A DNA stretch of 64,000 nt, taken from NCBI RefSeq assembly GCF_001721685.1, contig NZ_CP012502.1, positions 1,860,001 through 1,924,000 of the forward strand. Reading direction: 5' to 3'. Below the pieces are notes generated by a model. That model searched no databases. It had not been told where the DNA came from and saw only the letters and a list, made by a program, of their open reading frames with translations. Source of the stretch: Salisediminibacterium beveridgei (GTDB taxonomy: Bacteria > Bacillota > Bacilli > Bacillales > Salisediminibacteriaceae). The translations under genes were made by a program, and so were the position numbers. Below are positions 18,401 through 27,983 of the stretch, in pieces (position 1 is the stretch's first letter; each line of letters starts with the position of its first letter).

Positions 18401-19327
18401 TCAATGCTGATATTCCTGTATGATTTTTATCATATTATGAATCTTTTGTTCCCTGTTTTCTGAAAGGTCAAACCAAGTCAAGTCCATTTTGTTGCGAAAC
18501 CATGTGAACTGACGTTTTGCGAAACGTCTGGAGTTCAGTTTTAATTGTTCAGTAGCAGATGCAAGCGATGTGTCTCCCTTAATGTAAGGAATAAGCTCTT
18601 TATATCCGATGGCATTCATTGCTGAAGTATTCTCATAGCCTTGATCCAAAAGATATTGCACTTCATCAACAAGTCCTTTTTGAAGCATATCATCCACCCG
18701 TTGATTAATCCGCTCATATAATTGCTCTCTATCCATTGTCAAACCAAAGACAATTGGCCTATAAGGACTTTCCACAGCATCATTTTCCATTCCGGACTCA
18801 CCGACTTTCCCGGTAACGTGATGAATTTCCAACTGACGTATGACCCTGCGGATGTTATTGGGATGTATTGCTTGCGCTTTTTCAGGGGAGATGTTTTGCA
18901 ATTGTTCATGCAAGGCATGATTGCCTTTTGCTTTAGCAAAGGTCTCCAATGATGCCCTGAACTCAGGATCTTCGGGCACATCCTTAAATTGATAATCGTA
19001 GAGTACACTGTTTACGTATAATCCGGTGCCACCGACGATTATGGGCAATTTGTTCTTCTGGTGAATAGCGTTGATCGCTACAGTCGCTTCCTGCTTGAAA
19101 TCTGCAACCGAAAAGGGGGTCTCAGGTGTCCTGATATCAATTAAATGATGCGGCACCCTGTTTTGTTCAGCATTACTGGCTTTAGCTGTTCCTATGTCCA
19201 TACCTCGATACACTTGCATGGAGTCCCCGCTGATAATTTCACCATTAAAAAAATCCGCAAGTTCAAGACCCAGTTCGGTTTTGCCGACTGCGGTCGGGCC
19301 CACAATGGCAATAATCAATGGTTTCAT
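18401..19327 (-). CDS. miaA: tRNA dimethylallyltransferase MiaA
   Basis: A 308-residue enzyme that adds an isopentenyl group to A37 of tRNAs reading U-starting codons; MiaB in this window methylthiolates the product. The P-loop is GPTAVGKTELG (about residues 10-20), followed by ISGDSMQVYRGMDIGTAK, the PHHLID loop and GGTGLY. The start codon overlaps the stop of the upstream methyltransferase gene, indicating translational coupling. It sits just before hfq, as in most bacteria. Confidence 0.97.
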   Translation of the reverse strand: MKPLIIAIVGPTAVGKTELGLELADFFNGEIISGDSMQVYRGMDIGTAKASNAEQNRVPHHLIDIRTPETPFSVADFKQEATVAINAIHQKNKLPIIVGGTGLYVNSVLYDYQFKDVPEDPEFRASLETFAKAKGNHALHEQLQNISPEKAQAIHPNNIRRVIRQLEIHHVTGKVGESGMENDAVESPYRPIVFGLTMDREQLYERINQRVDDMLQKGLVDEVQYLLDQGYENTSAMNAIGYKELIPYIKGDTSLASATEQLKLNSRRFAKRQFTWFRNKMDLTWFDLSENREQKIHNMIKIIQEYQH

Positions 19328-20142
19328 TAAACTTGCCTCCTGTCTGTCTCGATCAACCCGTAGTGAATCGTTGATGACTTACGTCGCATTCGGGTAAAAC
19401 CGTAGGATTCAAAGCGGTTGCTTCTGAAATGATCTTTTAGTACAACGCGTTTTCTAGCAACACGGACAGCTTCTTCCACGGCTTTCTTCGTAAAGACTTC
19501 ATCAAAAGAAAAATTTCGCAACCCCGAGATTCCATAAGATTGAGTGAGCTTTTCATCAAACATCGGATCAAAATATATCACATCATAGGCATCAGACGGC
19601 TGTTTTTCGAGCCATTCTGTATGATGACAAATCTCAACTTCAACCCGGCGCATCGCTTCAATCAATGGAGAGAAACCATGCTGATAAGCTGAAAGACCCA
19701 TTCCCGTAATACGGGCTATATCTACAGATGCTTCAAGGCCTTTAACAATGCCATTCTTTCCTGTTGCCATGCTTAAAAGTTGGGCATCTGCCCCCAGTCC
19801 CAGTGTAGCATCCACGATCGAATCACCAGGTTTGATCCCAGCAGCAGTCAACAGTGGATCTGTACCATAGCGAACAAAGTGTTTCGCTCTGAACATTGCC
19901 GCATTCGGGTGAAAGAAAAATGGTTCCCTGTTCTCATTTGAGTACAGCTCAATTCGTTTATCACCGACAATAAATAAACGCAAATCTGACCCGTGTTGAT
20001 CCCGGAGTTTAGTTAGCAGATTCCTAATGGATTGTCCTTCCCGTGGAATGTAATCCATCTGCCAATCCTGAGCCAGTTTTATTGCGGCTGTTGGCGAAAC
20101 ATTCCCGCTTTTCCGAGCAGTAGTTATCACATGCTTTATCAT
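19327..20142 (-). CDS. RsmJ-like class I SAM-dependent methyltransferase
   Basis: A 271-residue methyltransferase. The SAM-binding motif I is DSIVDATLGLGADAQLLS (about residues 105-122) and the catalytic-type motif is VIYFDPMFDEK near 190, matching the PF04445-like RsmJ family, whose E. coli member methylates G1516 of 16S rRNA. The N-terminal region (RKSGNVSPTAAIKLAQDW) is not shared with E. coli RsmJ as far as I can tell, so the exact substrate is uncertain. It is wedged between mutL (24-base gap) and miaA (1-base overlap), in a likely mutS-mutL-methyltransferase-miaA-hfq unit. Confidence 0.78.
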   Translation of the reverse strand: MIKHVITTARKSGNVSPTAAIKLAQDWQMDYIPREGQSIRNLLTKLRDQHGSDLRLFIVGDKRIELYSNENREPFFFHPNAAMFRAKHFVRYGTDPLLTAAGIKPGDSIVDATLGLGADAQLLSMATGKNGIVKGLEASVDIARITGMGLSAYQHGFSPLIEAMRRVEVEICHHTEWLEKQPSDAYDVIYFDPMFDEKLTQSYGISGLRNFSFDEVFTKKAVEEAVRVARKRVVLKDHFRSNRFESYGFTRMRRKSSTIHYGLIETDRRQV

Positions 20143-20165
20143 GACTGAGTCGCTTTCCTTTCCTG

Positions 20166-21989
20166 TTACATGATTCGTTTAAACATGCGCTCGATCTCTT
20201 TCGTACTGTGATGAATGATGATCGGCCGTCCATGAGGACATGAGAACGGATCCGTGCACTGCCTCAGATCATCTAGTAAATGTTCCATTTCATCCAGTCG
20301 CAAATGACGATTGGCTTTAATCGCAGCCTTGCATGACATTAAAATGGCAGCATCTTCCCGGATAGCTCCGACAGACAATTTGCGCCCGGTCTTTAACTGC
20401 TCGAGCCATTCATAAAGAATGTCCTCCTCATCTCCATCAGGGAACCATACAGGTACCGAACGAATCAGATAGGTATTCTGACCGAAGGGTTCCACATCCA
20501 TCCCCAGCCGCCTGATTTCATCAAGATTTCCCGAAAAAATTGCAGCTTCCTGTTGGGTTAATTCCACAGTCAACGGAACGAGAAGGTCCTGCTGCACTTT
20601 CGGCGGATCATCCACTTTATTTCTGAAAAATTCATAATAGATTCGCTCCTGTGCCGCATGTTGGTCGATCATATACATCCCCAGTTCATTCTCAGCAATA
20701 ATATAGGTACCATGCAATTGACCCACCGGGTACATTTTCGGCACGCGTACATTTTCCTTTTGAATGTCACCATTACTGCTCTCAAATCGGGATTCGCTCT
20801 TCTTTGAAACCTGATCTTCATCTGCTGACTCTTTGTTTTCGAAAGACACCCTTTCCTCACTGATTTGTGCCAAATAGTCCGATGACCGCTTTGGCTCTTC
20901 TTTCCGATGTTGCTGTTCATCGAATTCTAAAGAAAGCTGATCTGATTTTTTCTGTTTTTCGTCAGCTTTCAATGGTACGGATTCTTTCACTTCAGGAATC
21001 AAGGTTTCCTGAGCAAATGCTTCCTTGATTGCATCCGTCACGAGCTGCATCAGTTCAGTTTCTTTACTGAGACGGACCTCGAGCTTAGATGGGTGAACAT
21101 TCACATCCACCAGATGTGGATGCACCCGGATCGAGATGACAACAATCGGAAACTTCCCAATAGGCAACAACGTATGGTATCCGTTTTGTACCGCTTTGAT
21201 GACCGGATAACTTTTTACAAAACGTTGATTCAAAAGCACAGTCATATAAGTTCTGTTGGCACGATAAATCTCTGGCTTGACGATGTATCCTGAAATGTTG
21301 AAATCCTGGTTCTCAGCATTGATTTCCACAGCGTTCAAGGCCACCTGCATACCGTATATCGCTGCCATCACACGTCTGGCATCACCATTTCCAGCAGTCT
21401 GCAGCAATGTCTTATTATTGTGAGAATAGACAAAAGAGACATCAGGACGTGATAATGCCATTCGGTTTACCGTATCCGAAACATGTCCCACTTCAGTATG
21501 GATGGTACGTAAATATTTGAGGCGGGCAGGTGTATTATAAAACAAGTCAGTGACTGTCACATCGGTCCCTTTTCGGGGAGAAGCAGATTGTTTTCTGATG
21601 ACTTCACCGCCCTTGACCATGATCTCATGGCCGGTTGTACCACCTTGACTGGTGACAAGCCTCACTTGAGCTACTGAGGCAATACTTGGTAACGCTTCAC
21701 CGCGAAAACCCAGTGTCTTAATCCTGAACAGATCATGTTCATTGTGAATTTTACTGGTAGCATGGCGGAAAAATGCCCGCTCGAGGTCATCTTCTTGCAG
21801 GCCATGGCCGTTATCTGTCACGCGAATGGATTGGAGGCCACCTTCCGTAAGCTCAATATGAATTTTATCCGCCTCTGTATCAAAGGCATTTTCAATCAAT
21901 TCTTTGACAACAGATGCAGGTCTTTCTACTACCTCACCTGCAGCAATCTGATTGGACAACTGTTCATCAAGCTGTTGAATAATGCCCAT
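20166..21989 (-). CDS. mutL: DNA mismatch repair protein MutL with endonuclease motif
   Basis: A 607-residue GHKL ATPase. The N-terminus has [24 protein letters not shown]-type sequence and TDNGHG, GFRGEAL. The C-terminal domain has [12 protein letters not shown] near residue 441, the DQHA(X)2E(X)4E endonuclease motif found in organisms without MutH, plus CKAAIKA and CPHGRP zinc-site elements. It nicks the nascent strand after MutS finds a mismatch. A low-complexity charged linker (about 340-410) joins the domains. It starts 13 bases after mutS. Confidence 0.97.
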   Translation of the reverse strand: [607 protein letters not shown]

Positions 21990-22002
21990 GCCACCCTCTC
22001 CT

Positions 22003-24573
22003 TTATGCTTTAAGTTTTCCCTTCAGTTCATCGAGGAGCTGAATTGCCTGAATCGGTGTTAAATGAAGCAGGTTAAGCTCTCGAATCGCATTCAGGACAT
22101 GTATTTCTTCATCACTGATTACAGGCTGAGACATGTCTGCGTCAAAAAGCGGAATCTGTTCATCCTGTATCCGCTCATGGCGTTTCGATGCACTTGTTGT
22201 ATCCGCTTCGGATTCGAATTCTTCCAACAGCACCTTCGCTCGCTCGATAACCTCCCTGGGGAGTTCTGCCAATTGGGCTACGTATATCCCATAGCTGCGA
22301 TCTGCAGGCCCATCAACGACTTTATGAAGAAAAACCACTTCCCCGTCCTCTTCTTTTGCAGCGACATGGACATTATGACAGCGCTCAAGGCTCTCTTCGA
22401 GGTGTGTAAGTTCATGATAGTGCGTGGAGAAAAGTGTTTTTGCCTGCACAGTGTCATGAACGTATTCAATCACAGCCTGTGCGAGACTCATACCGTCATA
22501 GGTAGACGTCCCCCGACCAATTTCATCAAGCAGGATAAGGCTCTCACGGCTTGCGTGTTTCAGAGCACGCCTTGTTTCCATCATCTCCACCATAAAAGTA
22601 CTCTGTCCCTGAGCCAGATCATCTGCAGCGCCTATTCGGGTAAAGATCTGATCAAAAATTGGCAGTTTCGCTTCTTCTGCAGGTACAAAGCAGCCAATTT
22701 GGGCTAGGATGGATAAGTGGGCAAGCTGGCGCATATACGTACTTTTCCCAGCCATATTCGGTCCTGTTATCAATAAGATTTCCTTTTCCTGATTCATCAC
22801 CAGGTCATTAGCAATGTACTCCCCATGATCGATCATTGTTTCTACAACTGGATGACGACCGTTTTTAACATGTACATCCCCATGCATCTCCAATTCAGGC
22901 TGAACATAACCCAAACGCTCTGACACTTCGGCAAAACTGACCAGTACGTCAATGGCACTGACGGTTCGAGCTAATTTTTGCAACGGACGAATATATGCCT
23001 TCACGTGATCTCGAATAGCCAAGAACAATTCGTGTTCAAGTTTTTCGCTTTTTTCCTCTGCTTCAAGTATGAGCTGTTCTTTCTCTTTCAGTTCTTCTGT
23101 GATGTACCTTTCAGCGTTTGAGAGCGTCTGTTTACGTTCATAGCGGCCTTCAGGTAACGATTGAATATTTGCTTTTGTTACTTCAATGTAATAGCCAAAG
23201 ACTTTGTTGAAACCGACTTTTAATGATTTGATCCCGGTGAAGTCACGTTCGGATTTCTCAAGTTCAGCAATCCATGCCTTGCCGTTCGTCATCGCTTCCC
23301 GGTAAAGGTCAAGCTGTTCATCATAGCCGTCTTTTAAAAGCCCGCCTTCGGTAATACTCACCGGACAATCTTCTCGGATACTCGTTTCAAGAAGAGCTTT
23401 CAGTTCATCACAGGCATCCGCACCCTCAATCAATGGTGTGCTGTCGTCTCCTGCAATATCTTCAATCAAAGCTAATATGTGTGGGACTTGTTCCAAGGAA
23501 TGCTTTAACTGAATAAAATCCCGTCCGTTTACATTTCCAAATGCCACTCTGCCTGACAATCGTTCAAGATCATAGACGCCTTGAAGAGCTGTTTTCAGAG
23601 CTTGGCGTTCAAAGAAATAATCCATCAGTGACCGAACCATACGCTGCCTTGAAGCAATGCGATCAAGGTCCAAAAGCGGCTTACCGATCCACTGTTTAAG
23701 CAATCTTCCACCCATCGCAGTATTGGTCTCATCGATAACACCCAGTAAAGAACCAGCTTTACGCTGTTCCCTCAGTGTTCCAGTGAGCTCCAAGTTTCTC
23801 TTGGAATAAGCATCAAGGTGCATGTAAGCCTGACGGATATAAACTTCTGCCGTTTGGACATGGTCGAGAACACGGCGCGTCGTACGTTGAACATATTCAA
23901 ATAACACTTCCGCTGCGTTCCTCATGTCGATGTCATCCAATCCTTCAACTGCATGATCCGGTGTATGATGATGCACCTCATCCACGTGAGAAACCGTAAT
24001 GCCCATCGGTTTCACGGTTTCATTCAGAATATCCTCCGGAAATGAATCCATTGTGACTACTTCTTTTGCCTGATAAACTGCCAACTCACTTGCTAAATCA
24101 TCCATGCTGTTCAGCTTTGTTAATCTGAATTCACCAGTCGTTGTATCGATGGCGGCCAATGTCGTTTCTTCTTTTTGCCCTGTTGCATATAAGGCAACCA
24201 GAAAATTATTTTCCTTGTCATGAAATGCTCCTGTGTCCATCACAGTACCAGGTGTTATCACCTGTACAACTTCTCGTTTCACGACACCTTTTGCCATTTG
24301 CGGGTCTTCTGTCTGTTCACAAATTGCAACTTTGTACCCCTGATCAATCAGTTGCCGGATGTACTGTTTGGCAGAATGATGCGGCACACCACACATGGGG
24401 ATCTTTTCGTCCCCTTTTCCTCTCCCTGTTAAGGTAATTTCAAGTTCTTTCGCTGCTTTTTTCGCATCGTCAAAAAAGAGCTCGTAAAAATCACCGAGCC
24501 GGAAGAACAAAAATGCATCCTGGTAGTCTTTTTTTATGCGTAAATACTGCTCCATCATCGGTGTCGTACTCAT
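22003..24573 (-). CDS. mutS: DNA mismatch recognition protein MutS
   Basis: An 856-residue MutS, close to B. subtilis (858). The mismatch-reading loop is in FRLGDFYELFFDDA (Phe-x-Glu), the Walker A is GPNMAGKSTYMRQ near residue 610, followed by DEIGRGTSTYDG and STHYHEL. The C-terminus ends in the beta-clamp/tetramer region. The start aligns with the B. subtilis N-terminus (TPMxxQYLxIK), but the upstream bases have no convincing Shine-Dalgarno sequence. In B. subtilis cotE separates ymcA and mutS; here it is missing. Confidence 0.97.
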   Translation of the reverse strand: MSTTPMMEQYLRIKKDYQDAFLFFRLGDFYELFFDDAKKAAKELEITLTGRGKGDEKIPMCGVPHHSAKQYIRQLIDQGYKVAICEQTEDPQMAKGVVKREVVQVITPGTVMDTGAFHDKENNFLVALYATGQKEETTLAAIDTTTGEFRLTKLNSMDDLASELAVYQAKEVVTMDSFPEDILNETVKPMGITVSHVDEVHHHTPDHAVEGLDDIDMRNAAEVLFEYVQRTTRRVLDHVQTAEVYIRQAYMHLDAYSKRNLELTGTLREQRKAGSLLGVIDETNTAMGGRLLKQWIGKPLLDLDRIASRQRMVRSLMDYFFERQALKTALQGVYDLERLSGRVAFGNVNGRDFIQLKHSLEQVPHILALIEDIAGDDSTPLIEGADACDELKALLETSIREDCPVSITEGGLLKDGYDEQLDLYREAMTNGKAWIAELEKSERDFTGIKSLKVGFNKVFGYYIEVTKANIQSLPEGRYERKQTLSNAERYITEELKEKEQLILEAEEKSEKLEHELFLAIRDHVKAYIRPLQKLARTVSAIDVLVSFAEVSERLGYVQPELEMHGDVHVKNGRHPVVETMIDHGEYIANDLVMNQEKEILLITGPNMAGKSTYMRQLAHLSILAQIGCFVPAEEAKLPIFDQIFTRIGAADDLAQGQSTFMVEMMETRRALKHASRESLILLDEIGRGTSTYDGMSLAQAVIEYVHDTVQAKTLFSTHYHELTHLEESLERCHNVHVAAKEEDGEVVFLHKVVDGPADRSYGIYVAQLAELPREVIERAKVLLEEFESEADTTSASKRHERIQDEQIPLFDADMSQPVISDEEIHVLNAIRELNLLHLTPIQAIQLLDELKGKLKA

Positions 24574-24614
24574 ATGTATCGCCAGCTTTCATACAATCAT
24601 TTCCAATGGTGAAA

Positions 24615-24653
24615 GCTGCCTTCTTTCAGAAATCGTCTTCGAAAGAAAGCAGC
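24615..24653 (-). terminator. Hairpin between ymcA and mutS
   Basis: Arms 24615-24627 and 24641-24653 form a 13-bp stem with one wobble and a 13-base loop on the minus strand. The downstream T run is only TTT, so it may be a weak terminator or attenuator and not a full stop. Confidence 0.45.
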
Positions 24654-24673
24654 CCTTGAGCCATCATGAGTTC

Positions 24674-25114
24674 TCAGTTTTGATTTTGATTTTGATTAAT
24701 CATCGTAAAGGGACTCTTCGTGGTTGTCCCTGCCAACACATCGCCACCGGTAGATTCAATAATTTTTTTGGTGACGGTATTCGAGATCGCATAGCTCACC
24801 ATTTGGAGCAGGTCATTCACTTCCGTTTGCGATTGCTTGAATTCTTGGACAAGTGGAATGTCATCGAGTTCATCTTGAAGTGCATCGATTTGTGCATCGG
24901 TTTCTTTCAATGCTTCTGTTTTTTCATAGTGTTTTAAATTCACTGCCTCTTTTTGCAGTTTTTTAATTTGACCGATAATCTGCTGTACTTTCAGGTGCTG
25001 GTTGATTTGACCTTCAGCCCGCTTGAAAAAATCCACTTCTTCGGTTTCTGAAATCATGTCCGCCAATTCCCGGGCTTTATCCAGTATTTCCTGTTTGGAG
25101 TAATGTTCACTCAC
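24674..25114 (-). CDS. ymcA: RicA/YmcA family protein lacking cysteine
   Basis: A 146-residue helical protein of the YlbF/YmcA family (ARELADMISETEEVDFFKRAEGQIN, EFKQSQTEVNDLLQ). In B. subtilis it joins RicF (YlbF) and RicT (YaaT) in the Y-complex, which promotes RNase Y mRNA maturation, biofilm and competence, and binds two [4Fe-4S] clusters. The B. subtilis protein has a cysteine near its C-terminus; this one has none at all and ends in NQNQNQN, encoded by a short hexamer repeat. RNase Y (rny) is in this window. It starts 2 bases after miaB ends. Confidence 0.92.
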   Translation of the reverse strand: MSEHYSKQEILDKARELADMISETEEVDFFKRAEGQINQHLKVQQIIGQIKKLQKEAVNLKHYEKTEALKETDAQIDALQDELDDIPLVQEFKQSQTEVNDLLQMVSYAISNTVTKKIIESTGGDVLAGTTTKSPFTMINQNQNQN

Positions 25115-25116
25115 AG

Positions 25117-26661
25117 TTAAGTCACCTCCACTTGTTGAACCACAGTTCCGTTAAGGGACCATGATTTTGCATCAGTAATTTCCACGTGTATCAGTTTTCC
25201 TATCATCGAGGCCGAACCCGTGAAGTTTACCAGTTTATTCGTTCGGGTTCTGCCCATAAGCACATCCGGATTCTTTTTGCTCTCCCCTTCAACAAGTACT
25301 TCGACTACTTGCCCTAACATTCTCTGGTTACTTTCATTAGAAAGCCGGTTCACGACTTCATTAAGGCGTTGCAGTCGTTCTTTTTTCACCGTTTGCGGCA
25401 CATTATCTTCCATAGCCGCTGCAGGAGTACCTTCCCTTGCAGAATAAACATACGTATAAGCTGCATCAAAAGCCATTTCTTCAACAAGCGTTAACGTGTC
25501 CTGAAATTGCTCTTCTGTCTCATTCGGATAACCGACGATAATATCCGTGGTCAACGTGGCGTGAGGAATTTTATAACGTATCTGTTTAGCCAGTTCCACG
25601 TACTCTTCGCGGGTATATTTTCGGTTCATGATCTTCAGGACCTCATTGTTACCGCTCTGTACCGGAAGATGGATATGTTCCATCATATTACCGCCTTTTG
25701 CAATCACATCGATGAGTTCATCTTCAAAGTCCCATGGATGGCTTGTTGTAAATCGAACACGGGAAATACCGATAGTCCTGATCGCATCAAGTAAATCTGC
25801 CAGCCGGTATTCCGTATCCACCAGATCTTTTCCGTACGCATTCACATTCTGCCCCAAAAGCGTGATTTCCTGATAACCGTTTCGAGCGAGATGTCTTACT
25901 TCTTCAATAACATCTTCTGGTCTTCGGCTTCGTTCCTTCCCTCTAGTGAAAGGTACGATACAATACGTACAAAACTTGTCACAGCCGTACATAATGTTCA
26001 CCCAGCCTTGAAATTGGCCCTTTCGTGCACGGGGCATATTTTCTATGATATCCCCTTCTTTGGACCAGACCTCAACGATCATTTCTTTGCTGAATAACGC
26101 ATTTTGAATCAGTTCCGGCAGGCGATGAATGTTATGCGTCCCGAAGATCAGGTCCACGTGCGGATGCTTTTGAAGGATCCGGTTAACGACACTCTCTTCT
26201 TGGGACATACAGCCGCAAACGCCGACCACCAATCCAGGATTATCTCGCTTCATCACTTTCAGGTTTCCGATTTCACCAAACACTTTATTCTCTGCATTTT
26301 CGCGGATTGCACACGTATTCAAAAGGATCACATCTGCATCATCCTGATGCGATGTCGATTCAAATCCCATTTCAAGCAATATACCTGCCATATTTTCTGA
26401 ATCATGCTCATTCATTTGACAGCCGTAAGTGCGAATCAGAAATTTCTTTCCCTTCCCGATGCCTTTCATTGCATCGGGTATCTCAAAATCATAATGAACA
26501 AAGACATCTTCTTTGCCGCGTTTTTTAGCCGTTGATAAACTGGGCGGTTGATATGTCATTTGAAAATATTGAGAATAGTCCTTTGCCTGGCTGGATTTTT
26601 TGTCCGCAGACAAGGTCTCTTCCACTGTTCTTTCCTGTTGTTTTCGTTGCTCTTCATTCAT
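25117..26661 (-). CDS. miaB: tRNA-2-methylthio-N6-dimethylallyladenosine synthase MiaB
   Basis: A 514-residue radical-SAM methylthiotransferase acting on i6A37 made by MiaA. The N-terminal UPF0004 domain holds cysteines in [18 protein letters not shown] and VGVCGCMSQ; the radical-SAM site is [15 protein letters not shown] near residue 220; a TRAM domain ends the protein. The N-terminal 60 residues are the extension typical of Bacillus MiaB. The start follows AAAGGAGTC. It is adjacent to ymcA as in B. subtilis. Confidence 0.97.
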   Translation of the reverse strand: MNEEQRKQQERTVEETLSADKKSSQAKDYSQYFQMTYQPPSLSTAKKRGKEDVFVHYDFEIPDAMKGIGKGKKFLIRTYGCQMNEHDSENMAGILLEMGFESTSHQDDADVILLNTCAIRENAENKVFGEIGNLKVMKRDNPGLVVGVCGCMSQEESVVNRILQKHPHVDLIFGTHNIHRLPELIQNALFSKEMIVEVWSKEGDIIENMPRARKGQFQGWVNIMYGCDKFCTYCIVPFTRGKERSRRPEDVIEEVRHLARNGYQEITLLGQNVNAYGKDLVDTEYRLADLLDAIRTIGISRVRFTTSHPWDFEDELIDVIAKGGNMMEHIHLPVQSGNNEVLKIMNRKYTREEYVELAKQIRYKIPHATLTTDIIVGYPNETEEQFQDTLTLVEEMAFDAAYTYVYSAREGTPAAAMEDNVPQTVKKERLQRLNEVVNRLSNESNQRMLGQVVEVLVEGESKKNPDVLMGRTRTNKLVNFTGSASMIGKLIHVEITDAKSWSLNGTVVQQVEVT

Positions 26662-26728
26662 GAAACATAGACTCCTTTAGAAACAATTTGTCACCTTGCA
26701 TTATATCGGGTATAACAGAATTAAACAA

Positions 26729-26764
26729 CCGTGAGGGACAGACGATTTCGCCTATCCTTCACGG
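26729..26764 (-). terminator. Terminator after kbl
   Basis: An imperfect stem with CCGTGA (26729-26734) and TCACGG (26759-26764) at its base and GGA/TCC inside, followed by TTGTTTAATT on the minus strand. It lies just past the kbl stop. Confidence 0.6.
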
Positions 26765-26771
26765 AGATGGA

Positions 26772-27950
26772 TTACTTGATAATCTTCAGTTCTTTCCCCG
26801 CTTTTTCAAATGCCTCAAGGGCTTGATCCAGCAGATCGATGGTATGTTCTGAAGTAACGATCGTTCTGACCCGGGCTTGCCCTTTTTTGACTGTAGGAAA
26901 AGCTATTCCTTGTGCAAAAACACCATATTGCAGCAGTTTATCTGAGAATTCATGCGCTTTTTTCTCATCTCCTACAATCACTGGTGTGATCGGCGTTTCA
27001 CTGATGCCTGTATCGAAACCGAGTTTCTCGAGACCTCTTTTGAGATAGTTGGCATTAAACCAGAGGCGTTCGATCCTTTCAGGTTCATCCAGAAGCACCT
27101 GAATGGCTTCCTGACAGGCTGCGGTTACCGTCGGAGGGTGTGAGGTGCTGAACAGGAATGGACGCCCCTTGTGGATCAAATACTCCCGAACTGCTCTCGT
27201 TGATGCGACGTAACCGCCCAGTACGCCAACTGCTTTACTCAAAGTGCCTACCTGAATGTGCACACGGTCATCCAAGTTGAAATGATTCACAGTTCCTCTG
27301 CCGTTTTCACCCAGTACACCACTTGCGTGAGCGTCATCTACCATAATCAGTGCATCGTACTTCTCGCAAAGGGCTACAATTTCAGGGAGAGGTGCGATGT
27401 TGCCGTCCATGGAGAAAACACCATCCGTAACCACAAGCTTTTTCCGATAATCCTTCGACTCAATCAGTGCTTCTTCTAAGCTATTCATATCCACATGTTT
27501 ATAAATCTTTCGAGCGGCTTTTGTCAAACGAATGCCATCAATGATTGAAGCGTGATTTAATTCATCGGAGATCACCACATCTTCTTTCGTTAACAGGGAG
27601 GCCAGAACTGCCTGGTTCGCCGTAAATCCCGATTGAAAAACAAGGGCTGCTTCCGTATGTTTAAATTTCGCCAGCTCCTGCTCAAATTGTTCATGCATTG
27701 TAAACGTACCTGCGATTGTTCTGACACTGCCAGTGCCTGCTCCGTATTGATCTGCAGCGCGAACTGCTGCAAGTTTTAAACGGGGATGGGTCGTTAATCC
27801 AAGGTAATTGTTTGATGACAACTGAATCACTTTTTTTGCATTAATCGTAACGGTTGCACCTTGATCTGTTTCAAGAGGAACCAAGGAGCGGTATACACCG
27901 TCCTGTTCCATTTGATCAAGTTCATCCTGGAGATATTCAAAACCTTTCAT
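26772..27950 (-). CDS. kbl: Glycine C-acetyltransferase (2-amino-3-ketobutyrate CoA ligase)
   Basis: A 392-residue PLP enzyme of the alpha-oxoamine synthase family. Signatures: [43 protein letters not shown] and the PLP lysine in [13 protein letters not shown] near residue 237. It cleaves 2-amino-3-ketobutyrate with CoA into glycine and acetyl-CoA. It follows tdh by 33 bases, together forming the threonine-degradation operon tdh-kbl. The family also includes BioF, but the tdh neighbour and the motif order favour Kbl. Confidence 0.95.
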   Translation of the reverse strand: MKGFEYLQDELDQMEQDGVYRSLVPLETDQGATVTINAKKVIQLSSNNYLGLTTHPRLKLAAVRAADQYGAGTGSVRTIAGTFTMHEQFEQELAKFKHTEAALVFQSGFTANQAVLASLLTKEDVVISDELNHASIIDGIRLTKAARKIYKHVDMNSLEEALIESKDYRKKLVVTDGVFSMDGNIAPLPEIVALCEKYDALIMVDDAHASGVLGENGRGTVNHFNLDDRVHIQVGTLSKAVGVLGGYVASTRAVREYLIHKGRPFLFSTSHPPTVTAACQEAIQVLLDEPERIERLWFNANYLKRGLEKLGFDTGISETPITPVIVGDEKKAHEFSDKLLQYGVFAQGIAFPTVKKGQARVRTIVTSEHTIDLLDQALEAFEKAGKELKIIK

Positions 27951-27983
27951 TTTTATACACTCCTTTATATCAGTTTACTCAAA

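Noticed and set aside
22003-24573. A different start codon for mutS because of the poor ribosome site
   Set aside because: The next in-frame ATGs also lack a ribosome site, and the current start aligns with the known MutS N-terminus.
24676-24700. Tandem TTTTGA repeat as a separate regulatory element
   Set aside because: It is only three to four copies and is explained as the NQ-rich end of ymcA.
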